In this document: piece by piece, positions 25,736 through 33,689 of the stretch
Position numbering within the stretch: the stretch's first letter is position 1
Layout: every line of letters begins with the position of its first letter
NCBI RefSeq assembly: GCF_027706745.1
Contig: NZ_JAQFWP010000045.1
Coordinates: 1-57,841, forward strand
Direction of reading: 5' to 3'
Origin: Nocardiopsis suaedae
GTDB taxonomy: Bacteria > Actinomycetota > Actinomycetes > Streptosporangiales > Streptosporangiaceae
Length of the DNA stretch: 57,841 bases
Notes under the pieces: model-generated
Seen by the model: the letters and a program-made list of their open reading frames with translations, nothing else
The model's database searches: none
Told to the model about the DNA's origin: nothing
Position numbers and translations under genes: made by a program

Positions 25736-26040
25736 GCGCGGACGGATGCGGCGCCCCGGTCGGCGGGGTCGCCATCGCCGAGGGCGATGCCAAGGACCAG
25801 GCGGTCATCGAGGGCGTGGTGACCCGCGCCGGCGCCCCGCTCAGCGGTGCCTACGCGCGGCTGCTCAGCGGTGACGGCGACTTCGTGGGCGAGGTGGCCA
25901 CCGGCGAGGAGGGGACCTTCCGGTTCTTCGCCGCCGACGGCGACTGGAAGGTGAAGGTCCTGGCGTCCCAGGGCTTCTCCGCCGAGTACGCCGTCGAGGC
26001 GCAGGTGGGCAAGCGCGTGGAGCTGCGCGTGGAGGCCTGA
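25732..26040 (+). CDS. DUF1416 protein coupled to the rhodanese gene
   Basis: This 102-residue protein has a carboxypeptidase regulatory-like/transthyretin-like beta-sandwich (VIEGVVTRAGAPLSGAYARLL, GDGDFVGEVATGEEGTFRFFAADGDWKVKVLA). The start GTG overlaps the rhodanese stop as GTGA. DUF1416 genes lie behind sseA throughout actinobacteria, which implies a role in the same sulfur-transfer process, but no biochemical function is known to me. The pair ends at a strong terminator. Confidence 0.85.
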   Translation: MSADGCGAPVGGVAIAEGDAKDQAVIEGVVTRAGAPLSGAYARLLSGDGDFVGEVATGEEGTFRFFAADGDWKVKVLASQGFSAEYAVEAQVGKRVELRVEA

Positions 26041-26070
26041 GGCCGAGAGGGCGCCTGAGAGCGCCGAGGA

Positions 26071-26100
26071 GGCGGGGCACCGGAAGGTGCCCCGCCTTCC
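26071..26100 (+). terminator. Terminator of the sseA-DUF1416 unit
   Basis: GGCGGGGCACC / GGTGCCCCGCC is a perfect 11-bp stem with loop GGAA, followed by TTCC. Confidence 0.75.
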
Positions 26101-26102
26101 GT

Positions 26103-26122
26103 CGTTCCTCCCGAGATCAACG
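26103..26122 (+). repeat. Half copy (C) of the 64-bp intergenic repeat
   Basis: CGTTCCTCCCGAGATCAACG equals the right arm of copy B (21049-21068) except at one base, and the following CGGGG is shared too. The left arm and core are missing; the sseA-DUF1416 terminator occupies that place. Confidence 0.65.
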
Positions 26123-26160
26123 CGGGGCAGGCCGGATCATAGGACTGTATGCAGGGACGC

Positions 26161-26166
26161 TAGGGT
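26161..26166 (+). promoter_or_regulatory. -10 box TAGGGT upstream of the DMT transporter
   Basis: TAGGGT ends 12 nt before the ATG at 26179, so the mRNA would carry only about 5 leader nucleotides. Confidence 0.5.
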
Positions 26167-26178
26167 GGGGCCGATCCC

Positions 26179-27018
26179 ATGTCCAGCATCGCCTTCTTCG
26201 CCGTCCTGGCCGCCGCCCTCCTGCACGCGGCCTGGAACGCCATCGCCCACGCCGTCACCGACCGCCTCATCGGCTTCGCGCTCATCGGCGGCGCCGGAAC
26301 CGTCGCCGGGGCCGCCACCGCCGCCTACGCCGGGGTCCCCGACCCCGCCTCCTGGCCCGCGCTGGGGCTGTCGGCGGTGCTGCACGTGGGCTACATGGGC
26401 TTCCTCATGCTCTCCTACCGCCTGGGCGACTTCGGGCAGGTCTACCCGCTGGCCCGGGGCACCTCCCCGTGGCTGGTGGCCATCGGCGCCGCCGTGCTCG
26501 TCGGCGAGACCCTCACCCCCGTGCACCTGGCCGGGGTGCTGGTGGTCTCGGCCGGGCTGACCGCGCTGGTGTTCGCGGGCGGGACGCCCGGCCGGGCCCA
26601 GCTCCCCGCGCTCGGCGCCGCCCTGCTCACCGGCGTCATGATCGCCGGGTACACCGTGGTGGACGGCATCGGGGTGCGGGCCTCCGGCGACCCGCTGGCC
26701 TACCTCGCGTGGCTCATGGTGCTGGAGGGCCCATGGTTCCTCATCGCCGCCGCCGTACTGCGCCGCGGCGCCCTGCCCGCCCAGCTGCGCCCGGTGTGGC
26801 GGATCGGAGCCGTGGGCGGCGTGATGTCCATGGCCGCATACGGCCTCGTGCTGTGGGCCCAGACCATGGGGAACCTGGCCGCCGTGGCCGCACTGCGCGA
26901 GACCGGCATCGTCTTCGGCGCGGTGATCGCCGCCGTGGTCTTCCGGGAGGGGCTGGGCCGGGTGAAGGTCGTCTCGGCGGCGGTCGTCGCCGCCGGCATC
27001 GCCCTGCTCAACCTCTGA
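26179..27018 (+). CDS. EamA/DMT-family transporter
   Basis: This 279-residue protein has about ten transmembrane helices in two EamA repeats. The second repeat's typical ending is seen in LRETGIVFGAVIAAVVFREGLG. The first repeat holds LSYRLGDFGQVYPLARGTSP. The family exports metabolites or drugs by exchange or proton motive force, but no substrate can be assigned. It has its own promoter with a near-leaderless spacing. Confidence 0.88.
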   Translation: MSSIAFFAVLAAALLHAAWNAIAHAVTDRLIGFALIGGAGTVAGAATAAYAGVPDPASWPALGLSAVLHVGYMGFLMLSYRLGDFGQVYPLARGTSPWLVAIGAAVLVGETLTPVHLAGVLVVSAGLTALVFAGGTPGRAQLPALGAALLTGVMIAGYTVVDGIGVRASGDPLAYLAWLMVLEGPWFLIAAAVLRRGALPAQLRPVWRIGAVGGVMSMAAYGLVLWAQTMGNLAAVAALRETGIVFGAVIAAVVFREGLGRVKVVSAAVVAAGIALLNL

Positions 27019-27114
27019 CGGGCGCCGGGGGGCATTTCCGGCAAGGTCGTGACAACTCGTCCTCGCCCTGACAGCATTTCCCCACACGCGCTGTGATCAC
27101 CAGGAGGTGCGGCG

Positions 27115-29025
27115 GTGGCGGTCCGATCCCCCCGGCAGCGGACGGTGCGCATCGGCTGGCGGCACGCGGTGCCGGTGCCCGACCCCGGCGCGCCTCCCCG
27201 CAGGCCCGCTCCGGCCGACCGCACCGACGCCGCCCGCGCGTCCACCCGCCGCGGTTCCGAGGCCGCCACCGACCGCCCGCTGAAGGCGGCCCTGTGCGGC
27301 CTGGGCGCCGTGGCCGCACTCGCCCTGGGGCTGTGGCCGCTGCGGGTGCTGCCGGGGCTGCTGGCCTTCGCCGCCGTGCTGGCCTGCCTGGCCGTGGCCG
27401 CCCCGATCGTGGTGGCGCTGCTGCAGAGCCGCGCGGTCGCGGCCGAGCGGGCCGCGCGCGAGCGGGAGCGCCTGGCCGAGCGGCGCCGCGCCGACGAGGA
27501 GGACCTGCGCCGCCGCCAGGAGGAGCACGCCGAGGAGTACCGGCGGTGGAGGGTCCGCCGCCGCGCCTTCGAGGCGCAGCCGCGCTGGTACGCCTTCGAG
27601 CCGCCCGCCGGGGTGCGCGCCGTCGTCGTGGTCGGCGGCACCGACGCCGGGTGGTCGGCGCTGCTGACGGGGCTGGGCGCGGCCCGCCTGGCCGACGGCG
27701 GCGGCCTGTCCGTGGTCGACCTGTCCGGCCGCGCCGTGGCCGGGGACCTGGTGGCGCTGGCCCGGCACTGCGGTGCGCGGGCCCGGGTGCGGGTGCTCCC
27801 CGCCGACCTGCCGCGGCTCACCCTGGGCACCGGCCTGGAGGCCGGGGAGCGGGCGCGCACCCTGGCCGCCGTGGCCGCGGCCGCCGACCCCAAGTCCGAC
27901 GCCGAGCGCGACCGCGGCCTGCTGGAGGACGTGCTCGGGGTGCTCGGCGCCGCCGCCGGGACCGACGCCGTGCTGGCCGCCCTGCGCGCGGTGGCCGCCC
28001 CGGACGACGACGCGCACGACGACCCCTCGCTGGAGCTGCTGGACGCCGAGCGGCGCGCGGCCGTCCGCGCGGCCTGCGGCACCGACCGGGCCACCGCCGA
28101 CCGCGCCTGGGAGCTGGAGCGGCACCTGGCGCCCTTCGAAGGGGTCGGCTCACGCGCCGAAGACGAGCCCCCGGCGCAGGTGAGCGTGCTGGCCACCGAC
28201 CGGGCCGCCGGGGAGGTGGCGGCCCGCGCCTACGGGGCCTACGCGGTGGCGGGGCTGTGCCGCCTGCTGGAGCGCGGGGAGGGCGGCGCCCCCTGGAGCA
28301 GCGGGGCGGTGGCGGTGTGCGGTGCCGACGCGGTGCCCGCCGCCGAGCTGGACCGCCTGGAGGAGGCCGCCGCCCGCGCCGGGGCGGGCCTGGTGCTCGT
28401 CTTCCCGGAGGCCGGGGACGAGGCGATGGCCCGGGTGGACGGTCCCGGCCGGATGCCGGTGGTGATGCGCCAGCCCGGCCCCCGCCCGGCCGCCCGCCTG
28501 GCGGAGTGGTTCGGCGAGGTGCCCGAGGTGCGGCTGCACCGGCTCTCCGAGGTGATCGGCGAGGCGCTGAGCGGCAGCGTCGCCGACGGCTACGCCGAGC
28601 AGGAGGATCCGGCGCGGGCGGCGACGGTGCCCACGGCCGTGCGCGCCCCGGCCCCGGTGGCCCCGCTGGACCTGGTGCGCCACCTGCGCGCCGCCTCGGC
28701 GTGGGGCCGGGCCACCGCCCAGGCGGCGCCGGTGGACGTGGACGGCGACCCGCGGCCGCTCCGCGCCGACGTGCACGGCCTGCGCTCGCTCCCGCCGACG
28801 GCGATGCTGGTCCCCGGGGAGGGCGGCGCTGTGCTGGCCGACGCCAACCCGGGCATCCTGACGTTGGCGACCGCCACCCTGGCCACGGTGGAGGAGGGGC
28901 TCCTCGGCGGAGCCGTGCCGGTCGAGGGCGGCGGCGGGCCGACGGACGACGGGGACCCGCCGGCGAACCTGGGGCCGCCCCCGGAGCGCCTGGACTGGCG
29001 CGGGGAGGCGGACGGCGCGCGGTAG
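27115..29025 (+). CDS. Large actinobacterial membrane-associated protein, degenerate VirD4/HerA-ATPase-like
   Basis: This 636-residue protein has two transmembrane helices (about residues 60-105), then a strongly charged coiled-coil-like stretch (AAERAARERERLAERRRADE, about 112-145), and a long soluble Ala-rich region. VVVVGGTDAGWSALL (about residue 170) sits where a Walker A motif would be, but the GKS is replaced by GWS. LVLVFPEAGDEAMARVDG near residue 420 and QPGPRPAARLAEWFG resemble the C-terminal part of coupling-protein-like ATPases. Function unknown. AGGAGGT lies 6 nt before GTG 27115. Confidence 0.55.
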   Translation: MAVRSPRQRTVRIGWRHAVPVPDPGAPPRRPAPADRTDAARASTRRGSEAATDRPLKAALCGLGAVAALALGLWPLRVLPGLLAFAAVLACLAVAAPIVVALLQSRAVAAERAARERERLAERRRADEEDLRRRQEEHAEEYRRWRVRRRAFEAQPRWYAFEPPAGVRAVVVVGGTDAGWSALLTGLGAARLADGGGLSVVDLSGRAVAGDLVALARHCGARARVRVLPADLPRLTLGTGLEAGERARTLAAVAAAADPKSDAERDRGLLEDVLGVLGAAAGTDAVLAALRAVAAPDDDAHDDPSLELLDAERRAAVRAACGTDRATADRAWELERHLAPFEGVGSRAEDEPPAQVSVLATDRAAGEVAARAYGAYAVAGLCRLLERGEGGAPWSSGAVAVCGADAVPAAELDRLEEAAARAGAGLVLVFPEAGDEAMARVDGPGRMPVVMRQPGPRPAARLAEWFGEVPEVRLHRLSEVIGEALSGSVADGYAEQEDPARAATVPTAVRAPAPVAPLDLVRHLRAASAWGRATAQAAPVDVDGDPRPLRADVHGLRSLPPTAMLVPGEGGAVLADANPGILTLATATLATVEEGLLGGAVPVEGGGGPTDDGDPPANLGPPPERLDWRGEADGAR

Positions 29026-29062
29026 GGCGGTGTCCGTGGGGCGTGCCACGGGCCGCGGGCAA

Positions 29063-29068
29063 TACCCT
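29063..29068 (+). promoter_or_regulatory. -10 box TACCCT upstream of murT
   Basis: TACCCT lies 76 nt before the murT ATG, giving a leader of about 70 nt for the murT-gatD operon. Confidence 0.5.
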
Positions 29069-29144
29069 TGGATACCGAAGCCTGTGGCCGGCGGTGCCCC
29101 CGCGGCCCCGGGCCGGTGCTCCCAGTGGAAACCTAGTGGGGATC

Positions 29145-30401
29145 ATGAGCGAACTTCCCTTGCGTGCCCAGCTCGCGTCCGTCCTGGGCAAAAGCGCGGC
29201 GTCGCTGTCCCGGGCCACCGGCCGCGGGGACGGCTCGGTCATCGGCGGGCGCGTGGCCCTCAAGGTCGAGCCCGACCTGCTCGGCAAGCTCGCCCGGGGG
29301 CGGAGGCTGACGCTGGTCAGCGCCACCAACGGCAAGACCACCACCACGCGGCTGATCGCCGCCGCGCTGCGCGAGCTCGGCGACATCGCCACCAACGAGC
29401 AGGGCGCCAACATGCCCACCGGGCACATCACCGCCCTGGCCAACAGCCCCGACGCGCGCAACGGCGTGCTGGAGGTCGACGAGAAGTACCTCCCGCAGGT
29501 GATCAAGGCCACCAACCCGGCGGTCACCGTGCTGATGAACCTCAGCCGGGACCAGATGGACCGCGCCTCGGAGATCAACCTGCTGGCCAAGAAGTGGCGG
29601 GACGCACTGCGCAGCAGCGAGACCCACGTGGTGGCCAACGCCGACGACCCGCTGGTCGCCTGGGCGGGCCTGGGCGCGCGGCACGCCACCTGGGTGTCGG
29701 CCGGGCAGCGCTGGAAAGAGGACTCCTGGTGCTGCCCCGAGTGCGGCGGCCACCTCAAGCGCGACCCCGACCCCTACTGGGAGTGCCCCGAGTGCGGGCT
29801 GGCCCGCCCCGAGGCCTCCTGGGCGGTGGACAACGACGACGACGTCGTCGTGGACCCCAACGGCGTGCGCTTCGGCATGCAGCTGAACCTGCCCGGCGAC
29901 GCCAACCGCTCCAACGCGGCCGTCGCCATGGCGGTCGGCGCGGCCTACGGCATCCACCCCAAGCAGTCGCTGCCGCGCCTGCGCGAGATCCGCTCGGTGG
30001 CCGGGCGCTACACCTCGGTCGTCACCCACGGCACCGAGGTGCGGCTGCTGCTGGCGAAGAACCCGGCCGGGTGGCTGGAGTCCTTCGCGGTGCTCGGCCC
30101 GCCCGACGTTCCGGTGCTGCTGTCGGTCAACGCCCAGGTCCCCGACGGCAAGGACACCTCCTGGCTGTGGGACGTGGACTACACCGTGCTGGCCGACCGC
30201 AGGGTGTTCGTGCTCGGCGAGCGCCGCACCGACCTGGCGCTGCGGCTGGAGACCGACGGGGTGCCCTTCGAGGTCGCCGACCGGGTGGACGACGTGGTCG
30301 GCCGCCTCAAGGCCGAGCGCCCCGACCTGCCCAAGGTCGACGTCATCGCCAACTACACGGCCTTCCAGCAGATCCGCGCGGCCTACGGCCGCGTCCAGTA
30401 G
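29145..30401 (+). CDS. murT: Lipid II isoglutaminyl synthase, Mur-ligase subunit MurT
   Basis: With GatD this 418-residue protein amidates the alpha-carboxyl of D-Glu in lipid II, giving D-isoglutamine in peptidoglycan. The Mur-ligase P-loop is SATNGKTTTT with K64. The central domain carries an inserted zinc ribbon with C197-C200 and C214-C217 (CPEC twice), as in Gram-positive MurT. The C-terminal DUF1727 domain (FAVLGPPDVPVLLSVNAQVPDG, VDVIANYTAFQ) completes it. It acts at the inner face of the membrane. gatD starts 19 nt after the stop. Confidence 0.93.
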   Translation: MSELPLRAQLASVLGKSAASLSRATGRGDGSVIGGRVALKVEPDLLGKLARGRRLTLVSATNGKTTTTRLIAAALRELGDIATNEQGANMPTGHITALANSPDARNGVLEVDEKYLPQVIKATNPAVTVLMNLSRDQMDRASEINLLAKKWRDALRSSETHVVANADDPLVAWAGLGARHATWVSAGQRWKEDSWCCPECGGHLKRDPDPYWECPECGLARPEASWAVDNDDDVVVDPNGVRFGMQLNLPGDANRSNAAVAMAVGAAYGIHPKQSLPRLREIRSVAGRYTSVVTHGTEVRLLLAKNPAGWLESFAVLGPPDVPVLLSVNAQVPDGKDTSWLWDVDYTVLADRRVFVLGERRTDLALRLETDGVPFEVADRVDDVVGRLKAERPDLPKVDVIANYTAFQQIRAAYGRVQ

Positions 30402-30419
30402 GCGACGAGGACAGGTGAG

Positions 30420-31133
30420 ATGAGCGACACGAGCAGCGCCCTGCGCATCGTCTGGATCTACCCGGACCTGCTCAGCACTTACGGGGACCAGGGCAACGTG
30501 CTGGTCCTCAAGCGCCGCGCCGAGCTGCGGGGCATCCCCACCGAGACGGTGCGGGTGCTCTCCAGCGACCCGGTGCCCGAGCAGGGCGACGTGTACCTGC
30601 TCGGCGGCGGCGAGGACCGCCCGCAGACCCTGGCCGCCCAGCGGCTGCGCTCCGACGGCGGGCTGAAGCGGGCCGCCGAGGCGGGCGCCGCGGTGTTCGC
30701 GGTGTGCGCCGGGTACCAGATCGTCGGCGAGAGCTTCGGCGACGACGACGACAACCCGCTGCCCGGGGTGGGGATCCTCGACGTGCGCAGCGGCCGGGGG
30801 GAGACCCGCGCGGTCGGGGAGATCGTCGCCGACGTGGACCCGGCCCTGGGGGCCGGGCGCATCACCGGCTTCGAGAACCACCAGGGCCGCACGGCGGTCG
30901 GGCCGTCGGCGCGCCCGCTGTCGGCCACGGTCGCCGGAATCGGCAACGGCAGCGGCACCGAGGGCGCCGTCCAGGGGCAGGTGCTCGGCACCTACCTGCA
31001 CGGCCCGGCCCTGCCGCGCAACCCCGCCCTGGCCGACATGCTGCTGAGCTGGCGGGTGGGCGAGCTGGCCCCGCTGCCCCCGGCCTGGGGCGAGCGCCTC
31101 CACGAGGAGCGCCTGGCGGCGGCGCTGCAGTAG
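30420..31133 (+). CDS. gatD: Lipid II isoglutaminyl synthase, glutaminase subunit GatD
   Basis: This 237-residue class I glutamine amidotransferase of the CobB/CobQ-like type hydrolyses glutamine and passes ammonia to MurT. The catalytic cysteine is C96 in AVCAGYQIVGESF, and H194 lies in GTYLHGPALPRNP. The N-terminus reads LRIVWIYPDLLSTYGDQGN, typical for GatD. It is directly behind murT in one operon. Confidence 0.93.
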   Translation: MSDTSSALRIVWIYPDLLSTYGDQGNVLVLKRRAELRGIPTETVRVLSSDPVPEQGDVYLLGGGEDRPQTLAAQRLRSDGGLKRAAEAGAAVFAVCAGYQIVGESFGDDDDNPLPGVGILDVRSGRGETRAVGEIVADVDPALGAGRITGFENHQGRTAVGPSARPLSATVAGIGNGSGTEGAVQGQVLGTYLHGPALPRNPALADMLLSWRVGELAPLPPAWGERLHEERLAAALQ

Positions 31134-31141
31134 GGCCCGGG

Positions 31142-31912
31142 TCAGCCCGTTTCGAGCAGCAGCAACAGCCCCGCCAGCAGGGCCACCGCCGCCGGGAGGA
31201 CCGTGTACCCCAGCGCCTCGCGGTTGAGGTCGGCGCGCACCAGCTCCCGGTGGGTGCGGGTGGACAGGGTGAGCGGGGTCTGCGGCGACGACGCCAGGCG
31301 CACCTCGCCGTCCTCCCCCCGCACCGGGGCCCCGCGCACGAACAGGGTCTGGCCGGGCAGCACCGCCCACTCCCGGTAGCTCACGCCCGGGGTGAGGCCG
31401 CTGGGGGCGGCGGCGTCCAGGGTGGCCGTCCCCGACGGCGGCCGCGTGGGCACGTCCTCGCGCCCGTGCGCGGCGGCCGAGGGCACGAACCGGTCGTAGT
31501 GCGGCTCGGCGTCCTCCACGTCGGCCCCGGCGGGCACGCAGTGCAGGGAGCCGCGGCCGTCGCGGAGCCGGAACCCGGCCTCCGACTGCTCCAGCAGCAG
31601 CCGGTCGGGCTGCAGCCGGTCCCCGGCCGTCGTGCGGTAGTGGTGGTGCACCGCCTCGATCCGGTACCACACGCACGGGGTCCGGGAGAACGGCGCCGTC
31701 AGCGGCCCCTCCGGCCCCGGCTCGGCGGTGGCCGCCACCTCCACGGCCGGGGGCGGGTCCGTCAGGCCCCGGAGCTCCTCGGTGGTCAGCAGCGGGGTGT
31801 TCTGCAGCCGGAGGCGGTGCCGTCTGGCCTTGAGCGCCCGCAGCAGCAGGTAGGCGCCGAGCCCGATCAGGGCCAGTGCGATCAAGTGCAGGGTCGCCGC
31901 GATTCCGTCCAC
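31142..31912 (-). CDS. GIDE-domain membrane protein (MUL1-like, no RING)
   Basis: This 256-residue protein has one transmembrane helix at each end (residues about 6-26 and 236-254). The region between carries the GIDE-domain signatures FSRTPCVWYRIEAVHHHY and SYREWAVLPGQTLFVRG. Eukaryotic MUL1/MAPL carries the same domain in the mitochondrial intermembrane space together with a RING finger; bacterial forms lack RING and have no known role. GTG 31912 has GGAGG 7 nt upstream. A paralogue lies at 34637-35407. Confidence 0.72.
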   Translation of the reverse strand: MDGIAATLHLIALALIGLGAYLLLRALKARRHRLRLQNTPLLTTEELRGLTDPPPAVEVAATAEPGPEGPLTAPFSRTPCVWYRIEAVHHHYRTTAGDRLQPDRLLLEQSEAGFRLRDGRGSLHCVPAGADVEDAEPHYDRFVPSAAAHGREDVPTRPPSGTATLDAAAPSGLTPGVSYREWAVLPGQTLFVRGAPVRGEDGEVRLASSPQTPLTLSTRTHRELVRADLNREALGYTVLPAAVALLAGLLLLLETG

Positions 31913-31975
31913 CGTCGCCTCCGTGGGCAGGTCCAGGTCACCGGGCCCGTCGGCGGTGGCGGGCCCGCATCAATG

Positions 31976-32003
31976 CGTATACCCGCGTTCGGTGCCGGGG
32001 CAA
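31976..32003 (-). promoter_or_regulatory. Promoter of the first GIDE-domain gene
   Basis: On the minus strand TTGCCC (31998-32003) and TATACG (31976-31981) are 16 bp apart, giving a leader of about 55-60 nt to GTG 31912. Confidence 0.45.
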
Positions 32004-32060
32004 TGACCCACGGTGTACAGGTTTCGCTAAGACGGCGGAAGGGTAGGACAGCGCCCTTTC

Positions 32061-33089
32061 CTATCGCGGCGTGCGGCGCAGGCCGATGTTCGCGTTCGCC
32101 CCGGTGTCCGGCGGCACCACCACCTCCTGGGCGGCGGCCACGCCGTCCACGGTGAACTCGGCGTCCACCGGCACGTTCCGCTTCACCAAGCCCAGCGCGA
32201 CCGGCCCGAGCTCGTGGTGGCGGGCCGAGGTGCCGACGAACCCGACCGAACGGCCGTCCAGCTCCACGGCCGCGCCGCGCGCGGGCAGCCGCTCGGCGGT
32301 GCCGTCCAGGTGCAGCATGACCAGGCGGCGCGGCGGGCGCCCCAGGTTGTGCACCCGGGCCACCGTCTCCTGCCCGGGGTAGCACCCCTTGTCCAGGTGG
32401 ACCGCGCCGCCCACCCAGCCCGCCTCGTGCGGGATGGCGCGCTCGTCGGTGTCCAGGCCCTGGCGCGGGCGGTGCGCGGCGATGCGGGCCGCCTCATAGG
32501 CCCACAGGCCGGCCGGGCGGGCCCCGGCGTCGGTCAGCGCGGAGGCGACCGCCGCGAGGGCCCCGCGCTCGACCAGCAGGTCCGTCTCATCGCCGGCGCG
32601 GCGGACCGGGGCGTCCCCGACCGCGTCGGCCGCGGCCTCAAGGGCGCGCCGCCGGTCGGGCCCGGTGAGGGTGAGCACGGCCCGGGCGTCGGTCAGGTCC
32701 TCCACCTCGACCCGCATCATGAAGCGCATCCTGTCCAGGAAGCCGGCCAGCTCCGCGCCCTGCCCGGGCTCGGTGTGCAGCCACACGGCGGCGCCGTCCT
32801 CCAGCACCGCCATGTGGTGGCGGATGCGGCCGTTGGCGTCCATCAGCAGGGCCTCGGAGGCCGTCCCGGGGGCCATGCCCTCCATCGCCTGGCTGGTGAG
32901 GCTGTGCAGCAGGGTCAGCCGGTCGGGGCCCACCACCCGCACGACCGCGCGGTCGGAGCGGTCGGTCCAGGCCGAGGCGCGCTCCATCGCGCGCCCCTCC
33001 TGCACGGGTTCGCCGTAGTGCGCGGCGACGTCGGCGTCGGGTGCTTCGGCGGGGACCGCCCCGGGGCGGGCCAGCAGCGGAGAGCTCAT
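32061..33089 (-). CDS. ygfZ: YgfZ/GcvT-domain folate-binding protein
   Basis: This 342-residue protein is a member of the YgfZ family, tetrahydrofolate-binding proteins that help maintain some Fe-S enzymes. The signature KGCYPGQE sits in HLDKGCYPGQETVARVHNLG. The N-terminal GcvT-like part has LTLLHSLTSQAMEGM and LMDANGRIRHHM. It lies downstream of nur on the same strand. Its -10 box TAGGCT shares its TAG with the nur stop codon. Confidence 0.9.
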   Translation of the reverse strand: MSSPLLARPGAVPAEAPDADVAAHYGEPVQEGRAMERASAWTDRSDRAVVRVVGPDRLTLLHSLTSQAMEGMAPGTASEALLMDANGRIRHHMAVLEDGAAVWLHTEPGQGAELAGFLDRMRFMMRVEVEDLTDARAVLTLTGPDRRRALEAAADAVGDAPVRRAGDETDLLVERGALAAVASALTDAGARPAGLWAYEAARIAAHRPRQGLDTDERAIPHEAGWVGGAVHLDKGCYPGQETVARVHNLGRPPRRLVMLHLDGTAERLPARGAAVELDGRSVGFVGTSARHHELGPVALGLVKRNVPVDAEFTVDGVAAAQEVVVPPDTGANANIGLRRTPR

Positions 33090-33096
33090 ACCCCCG

Positions 33097-33102
33097 AGCC
33101 TA
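33097..33102 (-). promoter_or_regulatory. -10 box TAGGCT, leaderless-type, for ygfZ (overlaps nur stop)
   Basis: TAGGCT ends 7 nt before the ygfZ ATG. Its first three bases are the nur TAG stop codon. Confidence 0.65.
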
Positions 33103-33567
33103 TGCGGTCGCGCCCGTCCCGGTCGTCCCGGCTCCGGCCGCGTCCGCCTCCTCCGCCGCGCACTCCCGGCACAGCCCGTAGACGGTCAGGTGGCGGGCGT
33201 CGGCGCGGAAGCCGGACTCGGCGGCCAGGCCGCGCACCAGGCCGTCGGCGAGCTCCAGCGGGGCGTCCGAGGCGGTGCCGCAGCCCCGGCACACCACGTG
33301 CAGGTGGTCGGCGTCCTCGGTGAGGTGGTAGGAGGGCGCGCCGTGTCCCAGGTGGGTGTGGGTGACCAGGCCGACCCGCTCCAGCAGGTCCAGGGTGCGG
33401 TAGACGGTCGAGGTGTTCAGCCCTTCGGCGGTCTCGCGCACGCGGTTGCCGATGGCCTCGGGGGTGGCGTGCTCCAGCTCGCGCACCGCCTCCAGCACCA
33501 GTTGCCGCTGGGGCGTGACGCGGTAGCCGCGGGAGCGGAGCTCTTCCCGCCAGGTGCGGTGGGACAT
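33100..33567 (-). CDS. nur: Fur-family regulator, Nur (nickel) type
   Basis: This 155-residue protein aligns without gaps to Streptomyces Nur from RGYRxTPQRQLVLEAV through STVYRTLxLLE to LGHGAPxYHL. From the ungapped alignment, the histidines proposed to bind metal in Nur (H33, H70, H72, H88, H90, H126) are kept, but the position of H86 is Ala. The structural zinc CxxC pairs are C93-C96 and C133-C136. Nur represses nickel uptake and iron superoxide dismutase genes when nickel is present. No nickel genes are nearby. The ATG has TAGACT 7 nt upstream. ygfZ follows, as in relatives. Confidence 0.82.
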   Translation of the reverse strand: MSHRTWREELRSRGYRVTPQRQLVLEAVRELEHATPEAIGNRVRETAEGLNTSTVYRTLDLLERVGLVTHTHLGHGAPSYHLTEDADHLHVVCRGCGTASDAPLELADGLVRGLAAESGFRADARHLTVYGLCRECAAEEADAAGAGTTGTGATA

Positions 33568-33574
33568 GTCACCG

Positions 33575-33580
33575 AGTCTA
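33575..33580 (-). promoter_or_regulatory. -10 box TAGACT, leaderless-type, for nur
   Basis: TAGACT on the minus strand ends 7 nt before the nur ATG. No ribosome site is present. Confidence 0.65.
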
Positions 33581-33655
33581 CGGCTCCGCGGGGGTGCGGG
33601 GGCGCCGCCCCGGCGGGGGCGGAGGGGCCGGTGCGACCCCCGTGGAAAAAACCCT

Positions 33656-33685
33656 TTGCCCCTCCGAGAGCCCCGGACGTAGTGT
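33656..33685 (+). promoter_or_regulatory. Promoter of the structured-RNA locus
   Basis: TTGCCC at 33656-33661 and TAGTGT at 33680-33685 are 18 bp apart. The predicted start is near 33692, just before the extended Shine-Dalgarno sequence. Confidence 0.5.
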
Positions 33686-33689
33686 CGGT

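Noticed and set aside
29133-31676. 847-residue minus-strand frame opposite murT-gatD
   Set aside because: It lies antisense to two well-identified genes and has shadow composition and no motif.
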